DNA from: Blasia pusilla
Taxonomy: Eukaryota > Marchantiophyta > Marchantiopsida > Blasiales
NCBI GenBank assembly: GCA_050084515.1
Contig: CM114275.1
Span: 10,168,001-10,232,000 of the forward strand
Direction: 5' to 3'
Length of the DNA stretch: 64,000 nucleotides
The translations under genes and the position numbers were made by a program. The notes under the pieces were generated by a model. The model worked only from the letters and a program-made list of their open reading frames with translations. It did no database searches and was not told the origin of the DNA. Shown here piece by piece: positions 20,768 to 33,200 of this stretch (position 1 is the stretch's first letter; every line of letters starts with the position of its first letter).

Positions 20768-23700
20768 TCAACTGAAGTACAAACTTAGTGCAAATCTTGT
20801 GGGATTGAACCCTGCTAGCACAGCTGTGGAATCCAAAATAAATCGTTAGCAATGTATAAAGACATTGTATAAAATAAATACGGCTGTACTTGAGCAGCAA
20901 ACCCTCTAGCAGATGTCCACTTTTGGTTCCAGGAAACATGGTACTTACAAAAGGGGAACAAGATGATCAACAGAGCCACCGGGTATAGAAAAAATGTTGT
21001 CTTCTCCAAGAAAGGAAGCACTGTGGCACACAGAAAAATGCTTCAGTTGTGATGACACCAATCTTGAAGACGCACATCTCCAAATGCAACCTTTTCTAGA
21101 AAACATCACAAGAGAGTCCTCCACTCCTTCTCTGTTATTTTCAAATGCAGATAAGATGTTCCTTCCGCCCTTACCAAATAAAGCAAATAGGCTCAGGGAA
21201 AGGAGACCCACCGCCATAACCAAGAAAGTTGAGATAATGATAGTAGCAAAGAGCTACCACAAATAGCAGATTTGACAATAATGTTGGCACAAATCCATGG
21301 GCAAGAAGGAGTGGAGAGAGAAAATACTGAAGAACTGCAAAGAGCCAGACAAACAAAATAATTAAATACATCAGTATGCCTACAAATTAAGTGGAAAAAA
21401 AAATACAATACAATGCGTTAGTACTTTATTCACTCAGCCAGTAAGCAGGACCACATCAAAGCTTTACTGCAGCTGCTGACATGGCTTTCCTTTGTGGTGT
21501 CAAATCATTCACAGGATCCCTCCAGTTGAATGGCACTGGAGTGATTCACAGCAACTACAGGCTGAACACTCTACAATGGGCAAAGCAACCCATCTGTATC
21601 TTGGTTGAGCTATATTCAAGTCCTAAACTTCAAATTTTACCTTGAATCCACTCACCACTTCGCAGTAGTACTCAGGTGCTACACGTATGCTATGGCTATA
21701 CAAAGCCTAAAAATATCCTTCTTGTGAAAACCTTTAGAAGTCCTGCCACATTCTTATCACTAGACTGTGATTGTAGGAGACTTACCATAGAGAATGATAA
21801 ATACAGGAAAGTACGCATTGCAATGTACATCAAAAGCATACAACCTGCACAAACGGGCACATTCACCAACATTTCCTTCAGAAAAGTAAAAGATGCACCA
21901 AAAGATAAGGATATTCATCCATTCGAGAACAGAGAGAACAGTGAAATATGAGAAGTGGCTCAATCAAATTCAAAATAGTTGTGAAGAAGATGCCAATTGA
22001 ACAATTTTAATCCAACCCAATCTAAGATCAATCGCAGTAAGTGGACCTAAGCAAAGCAAGATCATCACAGATCCTGTCCCTGAAAAATTCTTGATGACCT
22101 TTGAAAGCCAATGCATTGACCACAACATGTGGTATCCTCCTGGGGACTACTTGGGATTATTCAGGGAGGATACAGTAATGATTGACCTTCCTGGCCTTAT
22201 TCAAGAGCAACACAATCCTGCGACCTCATGACCAAAGCTGATGTGAGATACCAACCATTCAACTCTTTGCTCCACAACATGACTGTGCACTGAAGACTCC
22301 TCCCGAAGGTAATGATTTGACAAGAACCTGAAATTTGCACCAGATGAATCTCATCAAGGACAGAATGGGTGTAGCAGGTTCATTTTTCACATCTGGATCA
22401 CAAGACATGTGGAAGAACAACCTTCAACTGCCATAGTGAATTTTGTTCAAGATGTCCAACCATATATAACACAAATCTTGGTTCCATCTTGTTAGCCCAG
22501 ACAGGGCTCTACAAAGAAAAAATCTCAGATGTCCTCTCACTTAGTAAGTCCAAAAGGAAGGAACCATACCAAAAAATGGTGGCCAATAACAAACCGAAGA
22601 ACAGAAAATGCACGCACACTACTGACAAAATTGTAAAACCAGCATGAGCTACACTTTCACCATACCTGTAAACATGAGGTGCACAACGTTAGAAATCCAA
22701 TAATGACAGGAAACTTTATGATATTTATGAACCTTTATGAGCAAATATTTGATGGCTTCTACAGCATGATTGATGAAAACAGAATGAATGACAATATTTC
22801 AAAAGTTCCACAAATAACATCTACGCACGCGGTTTATTCAATACTCACGCCGCACAATAGGCAGAGGTAGCCACTGCAAGTAACAAGCTACAAATAACCA
22901 CAAAAGCTGGATCATCACGAGCCCACTGGTTCTTTGTTTCTGCAAAATATGAAATTAGTAGACCTTGAATTGTGTCGTCTTTACACATTCCACCACTAAT
23001 GATCATCTCCAATCTAGAGATCTGAAAACAGAAAGAGTCTAGTTCCTTTATGGGAACTACATCGTCTAAGGAGGCGCGTAATATTTGCGCATACTGTTAT
23101 GTTTTATGAACAATCTCTGTAATCTCCCTTTGAACAACTAAGAAGAAGAATTCTGTGACTCACGTTTGTGGTACTTGGTGTGTTGATACCTGTCCAAGGG
23201 CCAAGAAACAGACAATAGTAAGATCAGTTTGTTAGGAATCATTGCCTTGGTGGCCTGTTCTATCTCAAACACTACAAAACTTTCAAACACAGCTTCAAAC
23301 CAAATGCTTTTTACGCACTAATTAGAGTGGCAAATATTTACCTCCGCTACAACATCTAATTCTACAGAAGTCATAAAGAGATGAACTTACACAACTTTAG
23401 GAGACGTGCAAAGATGGAGCATTTGCCAAAAAGTGATCTCAACATCCATTTGCTGCCACTGAATAAACATACCCACCCACCCCGACAATGATAACAATTA
23501 CTAAAGATTGGAAAATCAAGATTTCCATCATCAAGACCCATGTGATATATGGACCACTGATCTGTTAGGTCCTCACTTCTCTCACCCTCTTAACGACCTC
23601 CCGTCAAGTATTAGGCACCGACATTGTTAATCAAGTTGGTAGTGCAATTTTGAAATTGGAAAATAGGATCTAAAGTGCTGGCTGGGCTGCATCAGTGAAT

Positions 23701-25002
23701 GAGGGAATGGAATAAACCACCAAACCTTGTATTTGGAGACCTGCAATAAAACCACAACACAAAACTGGACTATGAATTGGACAGCATGAACCACACCTGC
23801 CTTAATCCACAATATCACATTACTTCCCTCATATGTCCTTCACTTAAGACGGATAACTAATAGACTAACCTAATTATCATCTGGGGGACATACACCGACA
23901 GGAGACAGTCCAAGGAAAAGACCAAGGGCTACTACCTTTGACCAGTAACTAACATTTATTCGTGCACAACAGACCAAACATATTTCTAGGTCATCTCTGG
24001 CCAAACTAAACTACTTAGAGACAAATACATACTTGCTACAACAATCTGAACACAAAACTGTCACAAATGAGCATAAAGAAACTCTACCTCCACCCTGAAC
24101 GCCTCCTTCTCCCTGAGAGAAAGGGCGGAGATTCAAGGCGTGGATAAGTGTCCAAAATTCCATTTCAAGGGAGTACTTTTCGGGAGATTCTTGAAGCTTT
24201 GAGACATTTTTATTGGAAAAGTTGAGTAGCTTCATTGAAAATTAGAACACATTACTAATGTGCCCTGGTTGGGATTGATGGCCATCGCTGCCTACGTAAC
24301 ACATTATGCAAGACGTAGACTTGCAAATCTCTTTGTCAAACTCTAGATGCTGCCGATGAGGGTAGGAGTGAATGAACTATGCCGACAAGGGATCCCTCCA
24401 CTAATGACCTGTCTTGATAAACACAGGAATTAACTCAGTTCTGGACTTACAGGAGATGACTTTATTGAATCATGTCACAGGTCTCCATTTCTTTGTTGAA
24501 CACAGAATTTGGAATGGTAGGAAACTGGCCTCCCACTAGCGACCCTAGGAGGACAAAACTGCATAGGGTAGGGCAATTACTTCATTGACTCTTCCGTTTG
24601 AAAAAATTTAAGCCTACTAGGCACGAATCCTGGCATTTTCATACTCGTAGAGACTGGGTTTACTACTCCTTAAGCTAGCAGAATACTTGAGCCAGAATTG
24701 GACTTGACAAACAGAATTAGAATAATTGCTTGACCATAACGTCTTCATTCTTGGATACACTACATGCGGTCCAGTGATCGAGTATGCTATACCTATGAGC
24801 CGATCGGGCCTACATCAGTGAAGAGCTTCTCTGAGGGCAAAGAATGATGTAATTGTTCGAACTTGATGTTGAAAACCTCCAGACACAGGTGAAAAAGTAA
24901 CGCATGATAACAAACCTTGATAATCCGTCGCAGGTACTGAGGCATAACCGAGTTGTTCCGGTAGCTGGAGGCCGTGCGGCCGCGCTGGGAAACTGGTAAC
25001 AT
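20768..25002 (-). CDS. UNC50: UNC50-family Golgi membrane protein, intact 10-exon gene
   Basis: Ten coding exons join in frame to 249 residues: 25002-24916, 23458-23391, 23189-23164 (26 nt), 22939-22849, 22665-22570, 22327-22256, 21844-21786, 21334-21212, 21020-20949 and 20823-20768. All introns are GT-AG; donors such as GTAAGT, GTGAGT and GTATGG are visible. The donor of intron 6 (GTTGGT) is weak but needed for the frame. The family mark is plain: PQYLRRIIK, FWQMLHLCTSPKVVYQHTKY, NQWARDDPAF, YLREE, VEQRVEWLYAFDVHCN, YHYLNFLGYG, LPFLEKTTFFLYP, GFNPTRF. About five hydrophobic segments are expected to span the membrane. Known members (UNC-50, yeast Gmh1) are Golgi/endomembrane proteins tied to vesicle traffic; the role here is inferred. 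Start chosen as the ATG giving the conserved N-terminus. Intron 1 is 1457 bases, others 125-451. Confidence 0.93.
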
Positions 25003-25560
25003 TGCTGATAGCGTCTATTACTACCTTCTACCTCAAAAACAATAGTTGCCTCCTCCGCCCGCTTCCCAGTGTTCACTTGCCCTGTACACCCCTGCTAGAC
25101 CCTGCTTTGGACCCTACCTGTAGTCTTGCACCTAGTCTTCACACGACTGGCTCTTTCAACCTGCCCATTCGGGTGTTACCAATAGCAACCCCAATCCCCT
25201 CCCATCCAGCATTGCCAATCCTCTCCTGCCGATCCGATCTGCCACCGGACGGTTTAAAATCTCGTTCTACTCTCAGGTGCCCAGTTCACCGCGACGCCAA
25301 TATTTCGATTGTGTCAACCCACATTCTGTCCTAGACGCCAGGTTACTTCAGTTTCTGCCCTTCCTCCTCCCACCACGATTCTTCCCGTCGTCTCTCTCCA
25401 TCAATTGCAGTCAGGGGTAAGTACTCTCTTTCCTTCATACTTTCCAGTTTGGCTCTCGCCGAACCATTTTAACCTAGAATTCGGGTTACAGCGGCGGAGT
25501 GCATACGATACTAAAGTGTGATATTTCTATAAGTTGGGCATTGAAGTTTCGTGAAATTTA
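25003..25560 (-). promoter_or_regulatory. UNC50: UNC50 5' leader and promoter region
   Basis: The sequence upstream of the UNC50 start is richer in G and C than its surroundings up to about 25500, then turns AT-rich. No TATA box stands at a convincing distance. On the plus strand the region holds a strong donor-like GGGGTAAGTACT at about 25417-25428, so a divergent transcript is possible. Confidence 0.4.
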
Positions 25561-27177
25561 TATTTTTTTCATTACTAATTTTTTAAATTTTTAAATTTTC
25601 TTTTAAATCAATTTTGAATCATCTTCAGAAAACAAACAAGTATTATCCTATAGTAATATAAATAATTTTTGAATTTAAATTAAGAGGTGTTTCATGGTAT
25701 TGAAAATGACAAGTAACTTTGAATTATCCATGTTCAATGTGTCATTGAATGATTTAACTCCTCAAATCAATTTTTAATGATTCTATTGACTCCGAGCACG
25801 AACGAGAGGGGCAACGATTCTATCGACCGAAAGGGACAAGCACTCGGAGAGGTGAGGTTTTTGAAAATGAATAAGGGTTCCGCAGTAATATTATAGATGT
25901 CAATTGGTCAATCAACCCTTGCATAAATCCACGCGCACAAGAGTAATGCAGAATTAAGAGATTAAGAATGCCCATTAACTCATCGATAATGCCCTAATAA
26001 TTCTTTTATATGTTTTGTGGTTTAATGATATATGTGACAAAATCTTACTATCAAATCAAATTAGAATACAATTTTTTTATTATCGTGAAATATGGGACAC
26101 ATGTGCTTTGTAGATGTCCCAAAAGACATGTGTCCCACAAAAGTAAATAGACACAAAGTGTCATGTGACAATAATGGCAGGGAAGTTGAGCTCAAAGATT
26201 ATTTATGTTTTGAACACTACGAAGTCTTTAGGTTTCTATGCATTGCCATTGTGAGTCCATCTTTGCCAAGAGCGTCTACTTTACAAGTCCACCATAAATG
26301 CCATTGCAACTCCATGTAGCTTTGCAAGTTACCATTGGTTTGCGAGTTCTAAAATTTGTTCCACCATTACGATTGTAGCAACTGGCATTGAGCTCATAAC
26401 TTACCCTCAAACGTTATTGTAAGCTAAACTTGCAAATTGCAGCTTCACCAACTTGTAATTTACAAATATGGGGACTTGCAACTTGCGAGTCCCGCAATTT
26501 GAAAGTTAGACATTTTCCAGTCGTACAACCAAAACATTGGCCATAAATTCCCCTTTCACCTCCAAACCACTCAAGTTTCTCTTTTCCTCCCAACTTTTAA
26601 TTGGTTGCATTGGAGTGTGTGTCATATCGAATATAGTGTTTTTGTCGAATAGGATGGGAAAATGTGAATGAAATGTGTGACCCTATGGAGGTCCGAGCCG
26701 CTTATGTGAACAGATGCCTTAAAGAATAGGCGAAAGAATTGAAACAGAGGGGCGTTGAATTTTAAGGTTTGAAACATTGAGCATTCATGTTTGGGCCTTT
26801 ATGAATAAATCAAAAGCATTGTGCTTAATTCATGTTCTTGAAAAACTTCTCCTCATGTGCAACGCGGAGGCTTATTCTAGGCAAGTATGTGCCCCACGTC
26901 TGGAGAAGACACACACTCTCCATAGTAGACCTAAGAGAAGGAACTCGCGATTGCTTGGAAAGGTATGGCCACCAATGGCAGAATCTGCTAATGACATTGA
27001 TGTTCAAACCGGAGGTGAGGAGTCTCCAACTTGTGATCTAGACTTTGTTGCACACTTTGGTGAAGACGATCACTCATGGTCATATGAGCTTGTGGCTCCT
27101 ATGGAGCCTGTACCATAAACTATTGGAGTAAAGAAGAAGCAGGTAATTTCCATATTTCAATTGGAGTGGATCGATGT
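25561..27177. other. Intergenic region, nothing firmly assigned
   Basis: AT-rich up to about 26090. Plus-strand frames at 26092-26319 and 26777-27118 show no recognised domain. A stretch at 26320-26520 repeats the word acttgcaa/ttgcaagt several times. From the position, 26600-27177 should hold the integrase of the minus-strand element that follows, but I could not find HHCC or DDE blocks. Confidence 0.35.
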
Positions 27178-27715
27178 CTACAATTGTGTCCATATGTAAG
27201 AGCATTTCGAAGGCACGATCTCTAATCGGTGATATGCATTGGAGTGGTAGAAAGGGATAGTTAGGGAGCAAAGTAATTTGGCAAGGTATGTTGCAAGATC
27301 CGCCTTCACCATTAAGGGCAGGAGCGCAAAATAATCCACGTGAAAGATGAACTCATACCCCAATAAATAATGACGGAACTTCTTACAAGAAAATACCATT
27401 CCCAATGCCTCCCTTTCTGTAGTTGTATATTACTGTTTGGCCGTAGATAGTCGAAGACGTGCGAAATAAATCGGATAATCGTGTTTCTGCTCATCGAGTT
27501 GGCTGAGTACCACCCCAATTGCAAAGGACGATGTGTTCACATACATGTGGAAGGGTTTCGTCCAGTCAGGGGGGACGAAGTACTGGAGCTGCAAGCAAAT
27601 ATTGTTTTAATTCTTCAAACGCTACTTGGCATGCGGGGGTCCATTCCCACTTGATTACCTTCTTCAACAAAGTGGTTAGGGCTTTTTCTTTTACCGAATA
27701 ATCCTTAATGAACCG
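27178..27715 (-). pseudogene. T-family gypsy RNase H (frameshifted)
   Basis: After the RT, the minus strand continues past a TGA near 27713 with RFIKDYSVKEKALTTLL and KWEWTPACQVAFEELKQYL, then shifts frame near 27550. It continues with FAIGVVLSQLDEQ-like text and MVFSCKKFRHYLLGYEFIFH. These are the gypsy RT thumb and RNase H blocks. At least one stop and two frameshifts are present. Coding similarity fades below 27200. Confidence 0.7.
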
Positions 27716-28546
27716 TCAATAATAACCCACATGGCCCAGGAAGCCTCTCAGTTCTTTGAGATTCGTAGGCGCTCCCAATGCCACAATTATATCCACCTTG
27801 GCCTTGTCAACTTCAATCCCTTGGGAGGATACTCGATGCCCCAACAGGATACCTTGTCTCATTGCAATATACCATTTTTTCGTATGGAGGGATAAGTGCA
27901 CTTCGCCGCATCGAGCTAAGGTTAGCTCTAATTTGTGCAAATGCTCTGCCCCCAAAGTGAAAATGCAAAAATCGTGAAGGAATTTTTTGATGAATTTCCG
28001 AAGGTACTCTTGGGAGATTGAAATCATCATCCGTTGGAAGGTAGCAGGTACGTTGCACAACCCGAAAGGCATCACCCGATACGCAAAAGTGCCCCAATCA
28101 ATGGTTAATGTAGTCAGGGGCCTGTCTTTTTCCCTAATGGACACATGGTTATAGCCCGAGTATCCGTCCAAGAATGTATAACTCTCATGGCCGGCAACTT
28201 TGTGTAAAATGGTGTCAGTGAAGGGTAGTGGATGATGATCCTTTAAGGTAGCCGCATTCAACTTCTAGTAATCTTGGTACACCCTGATTTTTCTTGATTG
28301 CTTCTTGGGTAAAATAACAATTGGAGACACCCATTTGCTGCTCAACATAGGGTAAATCACTCCTGCTTCAAGATGTTGGTCAATCTCGTCTTTTACTAAC
28401 AACGAGTACTTGGGATTAAGGTGGTACAAACGCATTCGTATTGGAATTGTTCCTGGTTTTAGATCGATTTGATGTTCGCCATACTTAGCATGTATGTCTT
28501 TCATTTCCTCCATGGTATAAGCAAAGGTATCCAAGTACTCAAACAA
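27716..28546 (-). pseudogene. T-family gypsy reverse transcriptase, Tat/Athila-like
   Basis: Two frames in the same register are separated by one TAG at 28265-28267: upstream WVSPIVILPKKQSRKIRVYQ, downstream ATLKDHHPLPFTDTILHKVA, SYTFLDGYSGYNHVSI, FAYRVMPFGLCNVPATFQRM and LKELRGFLGHVGYY. The catalytic block reads KFLHDFCIF where (F/Y)xDD is needed, so one Asp is His and the enzyme is dead even without the stop. The PLPFxDxxL..GHxxYxFLDGYSGYN text is typical of Tat/Athila elements. The order PR-RT-RH and the primer site at 31901-31920 agree. Confidence 0.85.
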
Positions 28547-28958
28547 TATTTTTTATAATCATGGAGTTCTGCACGAGACAATTCTGCCGAAAGGTCGAAA
28601 GGCGTAAGGATTTCTGACTTGTAATTGGGACTTGTTGATTGTGCTTTTCCTTAACCATATCCTCCGTAAACAGGAAGGTACTACCGCTTAGTTTTTCTTC
28701 TTCACGGACCGACCTCTGCTCTCTAGACGAAGACTCTTCGTCGACTTCATAACACTCTAAATAATATACTTTAGATGAGGACTCCGTAGTTGTTGTGTCC
28801 TCCTGGTCTGACGTATAGCCCTTGTCTTTTGCGAGCATCTCTCCTTGCGTTGGTCGTGACTTCCATGAAAGCTTAACCATCTTTTTTGGGAATTGGTTCG
28901 GGGCTTGGAATGTGAACCACCTTCTCTTCTAGTCCGTGGTTACCCATGCGCCTTAGAG
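28547..28958 (-). pseudogene. T-family linker between protease and RT
   Basis: A 113-residue minus-strand frame (28880-28539) is acidic and Ser-rich (TSDQEDTTTTESSSK, ECYEVDEESSSREQRS). No fold is recognised. It connects the protease and RT segments, as in other Tat/Athila pol regions. Confidence 0.5.
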
Positions 28959-29327
28959 CTAGGGTGGTCCAATCAGCAAGGGATATCCGGTGGCCATCAA
29001 TGGCTCTAACACTAAGTACTCGAGCAAAACTAGTACATCCCAAAGCATCGTTGGAATCTGAGTGAGCTTTGTGAGTGGTAGCTTTCGGGACTGATCCGCG
29101 AACTGCAAATACTTTTTGGTGGGCTCGTACTTCGTGTACCCTAAAGCATGTGTTGTCTGCTCCATCATTATATTGATCTCACTTATGGAGTCAATGGGGA
29201 CCTTCTTAATGTTTTGTCCATCGATCTTGACCTCCACTTCTGGAGCTCCCAAGTCTTCAACTTTGATACGAAATAAGTCCACCATTGGTAGACTCTTCGG
29301 GGACTTCTTTTGTTTTCTCCAAATCAC
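28959..29327 (-). pseudogene. T-family aspartic protease (active site altered)
   Basis: Minus-strand frame with VEVKIDGQNIKKVPIDSISE, then INIMMEQTTHALGY and PLLIGPP. The layout is that of a retropepsin (DSGSxxNIM); here the catalytic triplet reads DSI instead of DSG, so activity is unlikely. It follows three zinc knuckles and precedes RT. Confidence 0.72.
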
Positions 29328-29752
29328 CTTCCACTGCTACAAAATCTTGCCATAGATTGGGTTATCCATCAGCAACTGTAATAAGGTGATATTTTCTGGC
29401 ATTGATGCCAAATCCCAAATCAGATTGTATGCTTCAAGCACTAGGAGTGACGTCACTGTGGCGTGCACTACCAGTTCCTTTTCTGGCTTTGGTCTTCCCA
29501 CAGTCCGTTGTGACGTCGGTTCTTGGGCTCCGTCTTCGCAAACTTAAGCACAAACCTAGCCCTTAACATCCTGATGGCTTTTCCTCCCCGAAACTTGTCG
29601 ATCTTTGTCTTCTTAGAGTCCTTGACTTTGCGTGAAGACGAAGACCCTGCCCTGGTCTTGGTGGTCTCAGACGTCTTTGTCTTTGCCCTCGTGGTAATTG
29701 CGAGGACTTTGTTCAGGAGGTCCTCAAGCCACTCTGAGGGTTCTTTGGCTGT

Positions 29753-30351
29753 TTATCTATCGAGCTCCTCTTCCTTGATAGTAACCTTTTTACAGGTCTT
29801 GGGAGAAGCTAACTTATCCACTTGGACTAGCTGAATGTTTACTTCATTCGTGATCTCCGTCCGTGCTGCTAGGGTGGCCACATACTTGACGAGCAACTGG
29901 GGAACCTTGGGTTCGGGCACTTCACGGCAGAATGCCCCCCCTTCTTGCAATTTCCGCATAAGGGGTTGAGTCCTACTAGCCTCTTCAAGTTCGGGCATTT
30001 ATTTGCCCAATGATCGACTGCTCCGCAGTGGTGGCAAAATTTCCTTTTTATGGATGGGGTGAAGGCAACAGGTCCCATGATCTGCCTCAAAGGTCTCTAT
30101 TCACCGTATTCTGGGGGCACATACCTCAGAATCCAATTTTGTTTGGGATTAGGTGTTGGCATGGTCAGGATTACATAGGAGCCTTCCCATTGTTTGGCTT
30201 CATACCAACCGTCTTCCGCGGTTTGATCCTCGTGCACCCAACGCAAATCTCTTTGAAGGGGATATTCTTGGGCAGTATGCCCTTGATTTCCGCAAGCACT
30301 GCACCATACATTTGGCCTCATAAGACCAGGTCTCCTTCTGAGTCCTTCTAG
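29753..30351 (-). pseudogene. T-family gag zinc knuckles
   Basis: The minus strand shows VWCSACGNQGHTAQEYP (last Cys replaced by Tyr) at about 30315-30265. After a frame change come KFCHHCGAVDHWANKCPN and CGNCKKGGHSAVKCPN at about 30060-29900, two complete CX2CX4HX4C motifs. Three knuckles in a row is a rich RNA-binding tail. The segment 29330-29750 between knuckles and protease is broken and holds no recognised domain. Confidence 0.8.
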
Positions 30352-30639
30352 GTTTCCAGATGCACCTTCAACTCCGCCATTTGTTTGCTTAACTCTTTAG
30401 TAGCTAACTGACTCACCTTCTTTGCGGGCCCTTGTACTAGACTCATAGTCTTCTGGGTGCCACGCTTTGCCAGCTTGGCTCCTTGCCCCCGCTTTGAGGA
30501 GCTTTGGTGTCTATTCACTTTCTTCTTCCCCTCAGACTTTGAGGGTTTGTTGGAATCCAAAGACTTCATTACACTATCAGTAGAAGCTTTGATGTCCGTA
30601 GAGGACACTTCGTCTTCGGACGAGGAACTAGTCTACGAA

Positions 30640-31281
30640 GAGCCTCGCCGTTGGTGGTGCCATCTTCACGTCTTGCAAGATTTCTTGGAGGCTTCGTACG
30701 CCTCTGCGGATGCAACAACCGCTTCCAGCAAGTCTCGTTGGCCCCGACGACAATACCGGTCCATTTCCTTGGATAGTCCATACACAAACCAATCTACCAA
30801 CTGAGAGGTAGTGGTGTGCTCTAGTTTATTAACGAAGCTTCAAAATCTTTGGTTACATTCCCTCAGAGTCTCCTTCTTCTTAGGCCTTAAATCACAAAGC
30901 TTTGTAAGGAGCCGGTCCTCAAACTCCAAGTCCCGGAACTCATGAAGGAAGGCTTCAAGTACACCCTTCCAGGTTTTAGTGACGTCCGCTCCAAGGTTGG
31001 CTCACTTCTTTAAAAGGCTTGGGAAAACCCCTAACAAATGTTCCTCCAAGCCTTCCCCGTTAGCCTCAGCCACATGGGTAAACTTGAGCACAAAATTGTC
31101 AATGTCATCCCTCCGAACTCCCGCCAAAGTGGGATATCGTAGCAGCGTCTTCCTAGTATTGGCCATTGGAAAATTTTGGCCACTAGGGCCCAGACTAGTT
31201 CTTTGGGAAGGGGGAGGTATGGGTTCCCGCTTGGTGGGCCGGGTCGACTCCTCGTACCCCAAATCCCCAAAGGGATTCTAG
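30640..31281 (-). pseudogene. T-family gag capsid-like region
   Basis: In shifting minus-strand frames the text reads LLRYPTLAGVRRDDIDNFVL, EEHLLGVFPSLLKK, then ETLRECNQRF, FVNKLEHTTTSQLVDWFVYG and MDRYCRRGQRDLLEAV. This is the 'core helix bundle plus LRECxxRF' pattern of plant gypsy gag. At least three frame breaks are present. It stands right after the leader that follows the primer binding site. Confidence 0.7.
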
Positions 31282-31900
31282 GTTGCGTCCTCTTCGAACT
31301 TTGAAGTTATCATGGAAGTGCAGGGGGACGCACTCCTGTCTCTCTTCTTGCTCTTCTGCTTCGTACAAGGACAAAGACTGGGAGATACGCCCGGCGGTTT
31401 CCAAGACATGTGATCTTCTTATTGCTTATTACGCCGACCAGCTCGCTGATTCCAAGCTTATGGTTGGGAGTCTTCCATAGGTACCCCCAGGGGTTCGTGA
31501 GCTTGGTGGCTCATCCAAGATTGCTACAGGGGTTAACTCCATGGAGTGAAAATTGGCTTTTCTTAATTTCTATGGGTATGTGTATGTGCAATCAATCTAC
31601 CTGCCAGGTTTTCCTCCCATAAACAACAGTATCGGGTCATCACCAAGTACAACTGACGCTCATGGGCGGAGCACCGTTTGGCCACGGGTTCTTTGAAAAG
31701 ACTAATTAACTTTTCTATCTTTTCTAATACTAATGCAAAAAACAGATTGCTATCTTCTTTCATCCACTACCTAAGGGGAATAGCTAGAGATAGGTGATGC
31801 TCTTCCGTGAGAACTAAATGGCTTGGTCTCAAAGGCAGTGAGGCTTCTTCCCCCTCCTCTTCACCCAACACCCTCTTCCTCTCTCCTCGGCTAATCTTGT
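31282..31900 (-). other. T-family leader and gag N-terminal part
   Basis: Between primer site and gag core. A minus-strand frame at 31404-31195 (QSLSLYEAEEQEERQE) probably is the N-terminal gag. The rest has no recognised feature. Confidence 0.45.
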
Positions 31901-31920
31901 GATCCCTGGCAGCGGCGCTA
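31901..31920 (-). promoter_or_regulatory. Primer binding site, tRNA-Asp type
   Basis: The minus strand reads TAGCGCCGCTGCCAGGGATC just inside the LTR end. It matches the 3' end complement of tRNA-Asp (TGGCGCCGTTGCCGGGGA) at most positions. Athila/Tat elements commonly use this primer. The site sets the LTR boundary at 31927. Confidence 0.75.
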
Positions 31921-31926
31921 AGAATT

Positions 31927-33197
31927 TGTGGCCATATGTTACGTACAAGAGTTATAAGAATTGATCTTTTTATGATGATTTATGGAGTTCGATCCCCTAG
32001 AGGATCACTATTATCCGAAAAGAAAGTTTAAAGTGTGTTGTCTATGTGAAGTTGATAGTTATGTTGATACGAAACAGATTCAAACATTCATCCACTTATT
32101 CTCCTTCTCACAAGTACCAAGATTTCTTTTCCTTTTTTTGCTCAAGTGGAATCAAATGAACGCTCACGCAGATTTGCACTCTGCTCCAAAGAACCTCACC
32201 GAGATGACTTCTACTACTTTCGAAACTCAATTCGTCTTGGCATGCTACTCTCTGTCAAACAGATTTCTCACATCTCGATGTTGATTATTCTATTGGTGAA
32301 ATTTGCTCTCCCAATCCATTCCTCACTCTACATACCCAATAAGAATTTTCAGACATATGCATCGCACATCAGAATGAAGAAATGGGTTCTTTACTATTCC
32401 ATCAAGAACAAGAAAGCTTCAAATTGTATACAAGCACGAGAGGGTATTAATCCCTTGCTCGAACCATTCCTACATCATAAGGACATCGGAAGAGAATGAT
32501 GGTGATAACTACGTTATGATCCTTAAATATCCCTCCAAACGGTATCAATACTAAAGATCTGAAGCGCTTCTTGCTAAGTAGGCATCTATTGGGATCTTTT
32601 AAATACTTTGATCTAAGGTTCTCTTAAGTTTTCCTATGATCCCTAGAAATCCGCTTGTCATAACTGTTCTACCTTCCTATCTGGTCCAAAAATTCATGGC
32701 TCGTCCTATCCTAACTACTCTAATGATGTGCTGCTTGGAATCGCGGACAGTCTTCTCTTCAATGCAAAGTCGGAACCTCTTATTCTTCTTTCCAAGACGA
32801 ATCTCTTCCTCTTCTTTCCGAGACAAAGCTCTTCCTCTTCTTTCCAAGACAAAGTGTTTCATTCTTTGCGCTTTGTCTTGGTGCTTCATACAACAACGAA
32901 GTACTTCACAAGAAGGTTCTTTATTCGTGCTTTGTTATCTTTCCCAAGCTTCGCTCTTGGTCTTTAGACTTCGTGAATTGATTTCCCTCTCCTCCAAGGC
33001 AAATCCTTGATCTTCCACCTCTCTACCTTATCCTAGGAGCTTCATGATCCATTCTAGTACTCCTCATTCTCCCAATACGCAAAAAATAATATTCAAGACA
33101 ACCTTTTACTTCAAAGAGTCTTCATTCCTAAAGACATGTATAAGAATTGAATACAAAAATGTGTTTATCTTCAAAATTTGAAATTTTGAGGGTATCA
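31927..33197 (-). repeat. T-family gypsy LTR, complete (1271 bp)
   Basis: Minus strand: begins TGATACCC at 33197 and ends GGCCACA at 31927, six bases before the primer site. The 5' end and interior match 1-964; a more distant copy is at 45356-46755. CTTCGTCTTGG/GAAGACGAAG words fill the middle. The outer edge touches the 151-bp satellite. The frames within are not genes. Confidence 0.85.
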
Positions 33198-33200
33198 AAT

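Noticed and set aside
25002-25521. Two Pro-rich plus-strand frames (110 and 70 residues) opposite the UNC50 start
   Set aside because: Composition reflects CT-rich leader/promoter DNA; no domain is visible. The nearby splice donor is reported separately.
26777-27118. A 113-residue plus-strand frame as a possible gene
   Set aside because: No domain recognised, and it lies where minus-strand gypsy debris is expected; kept as unassigned.
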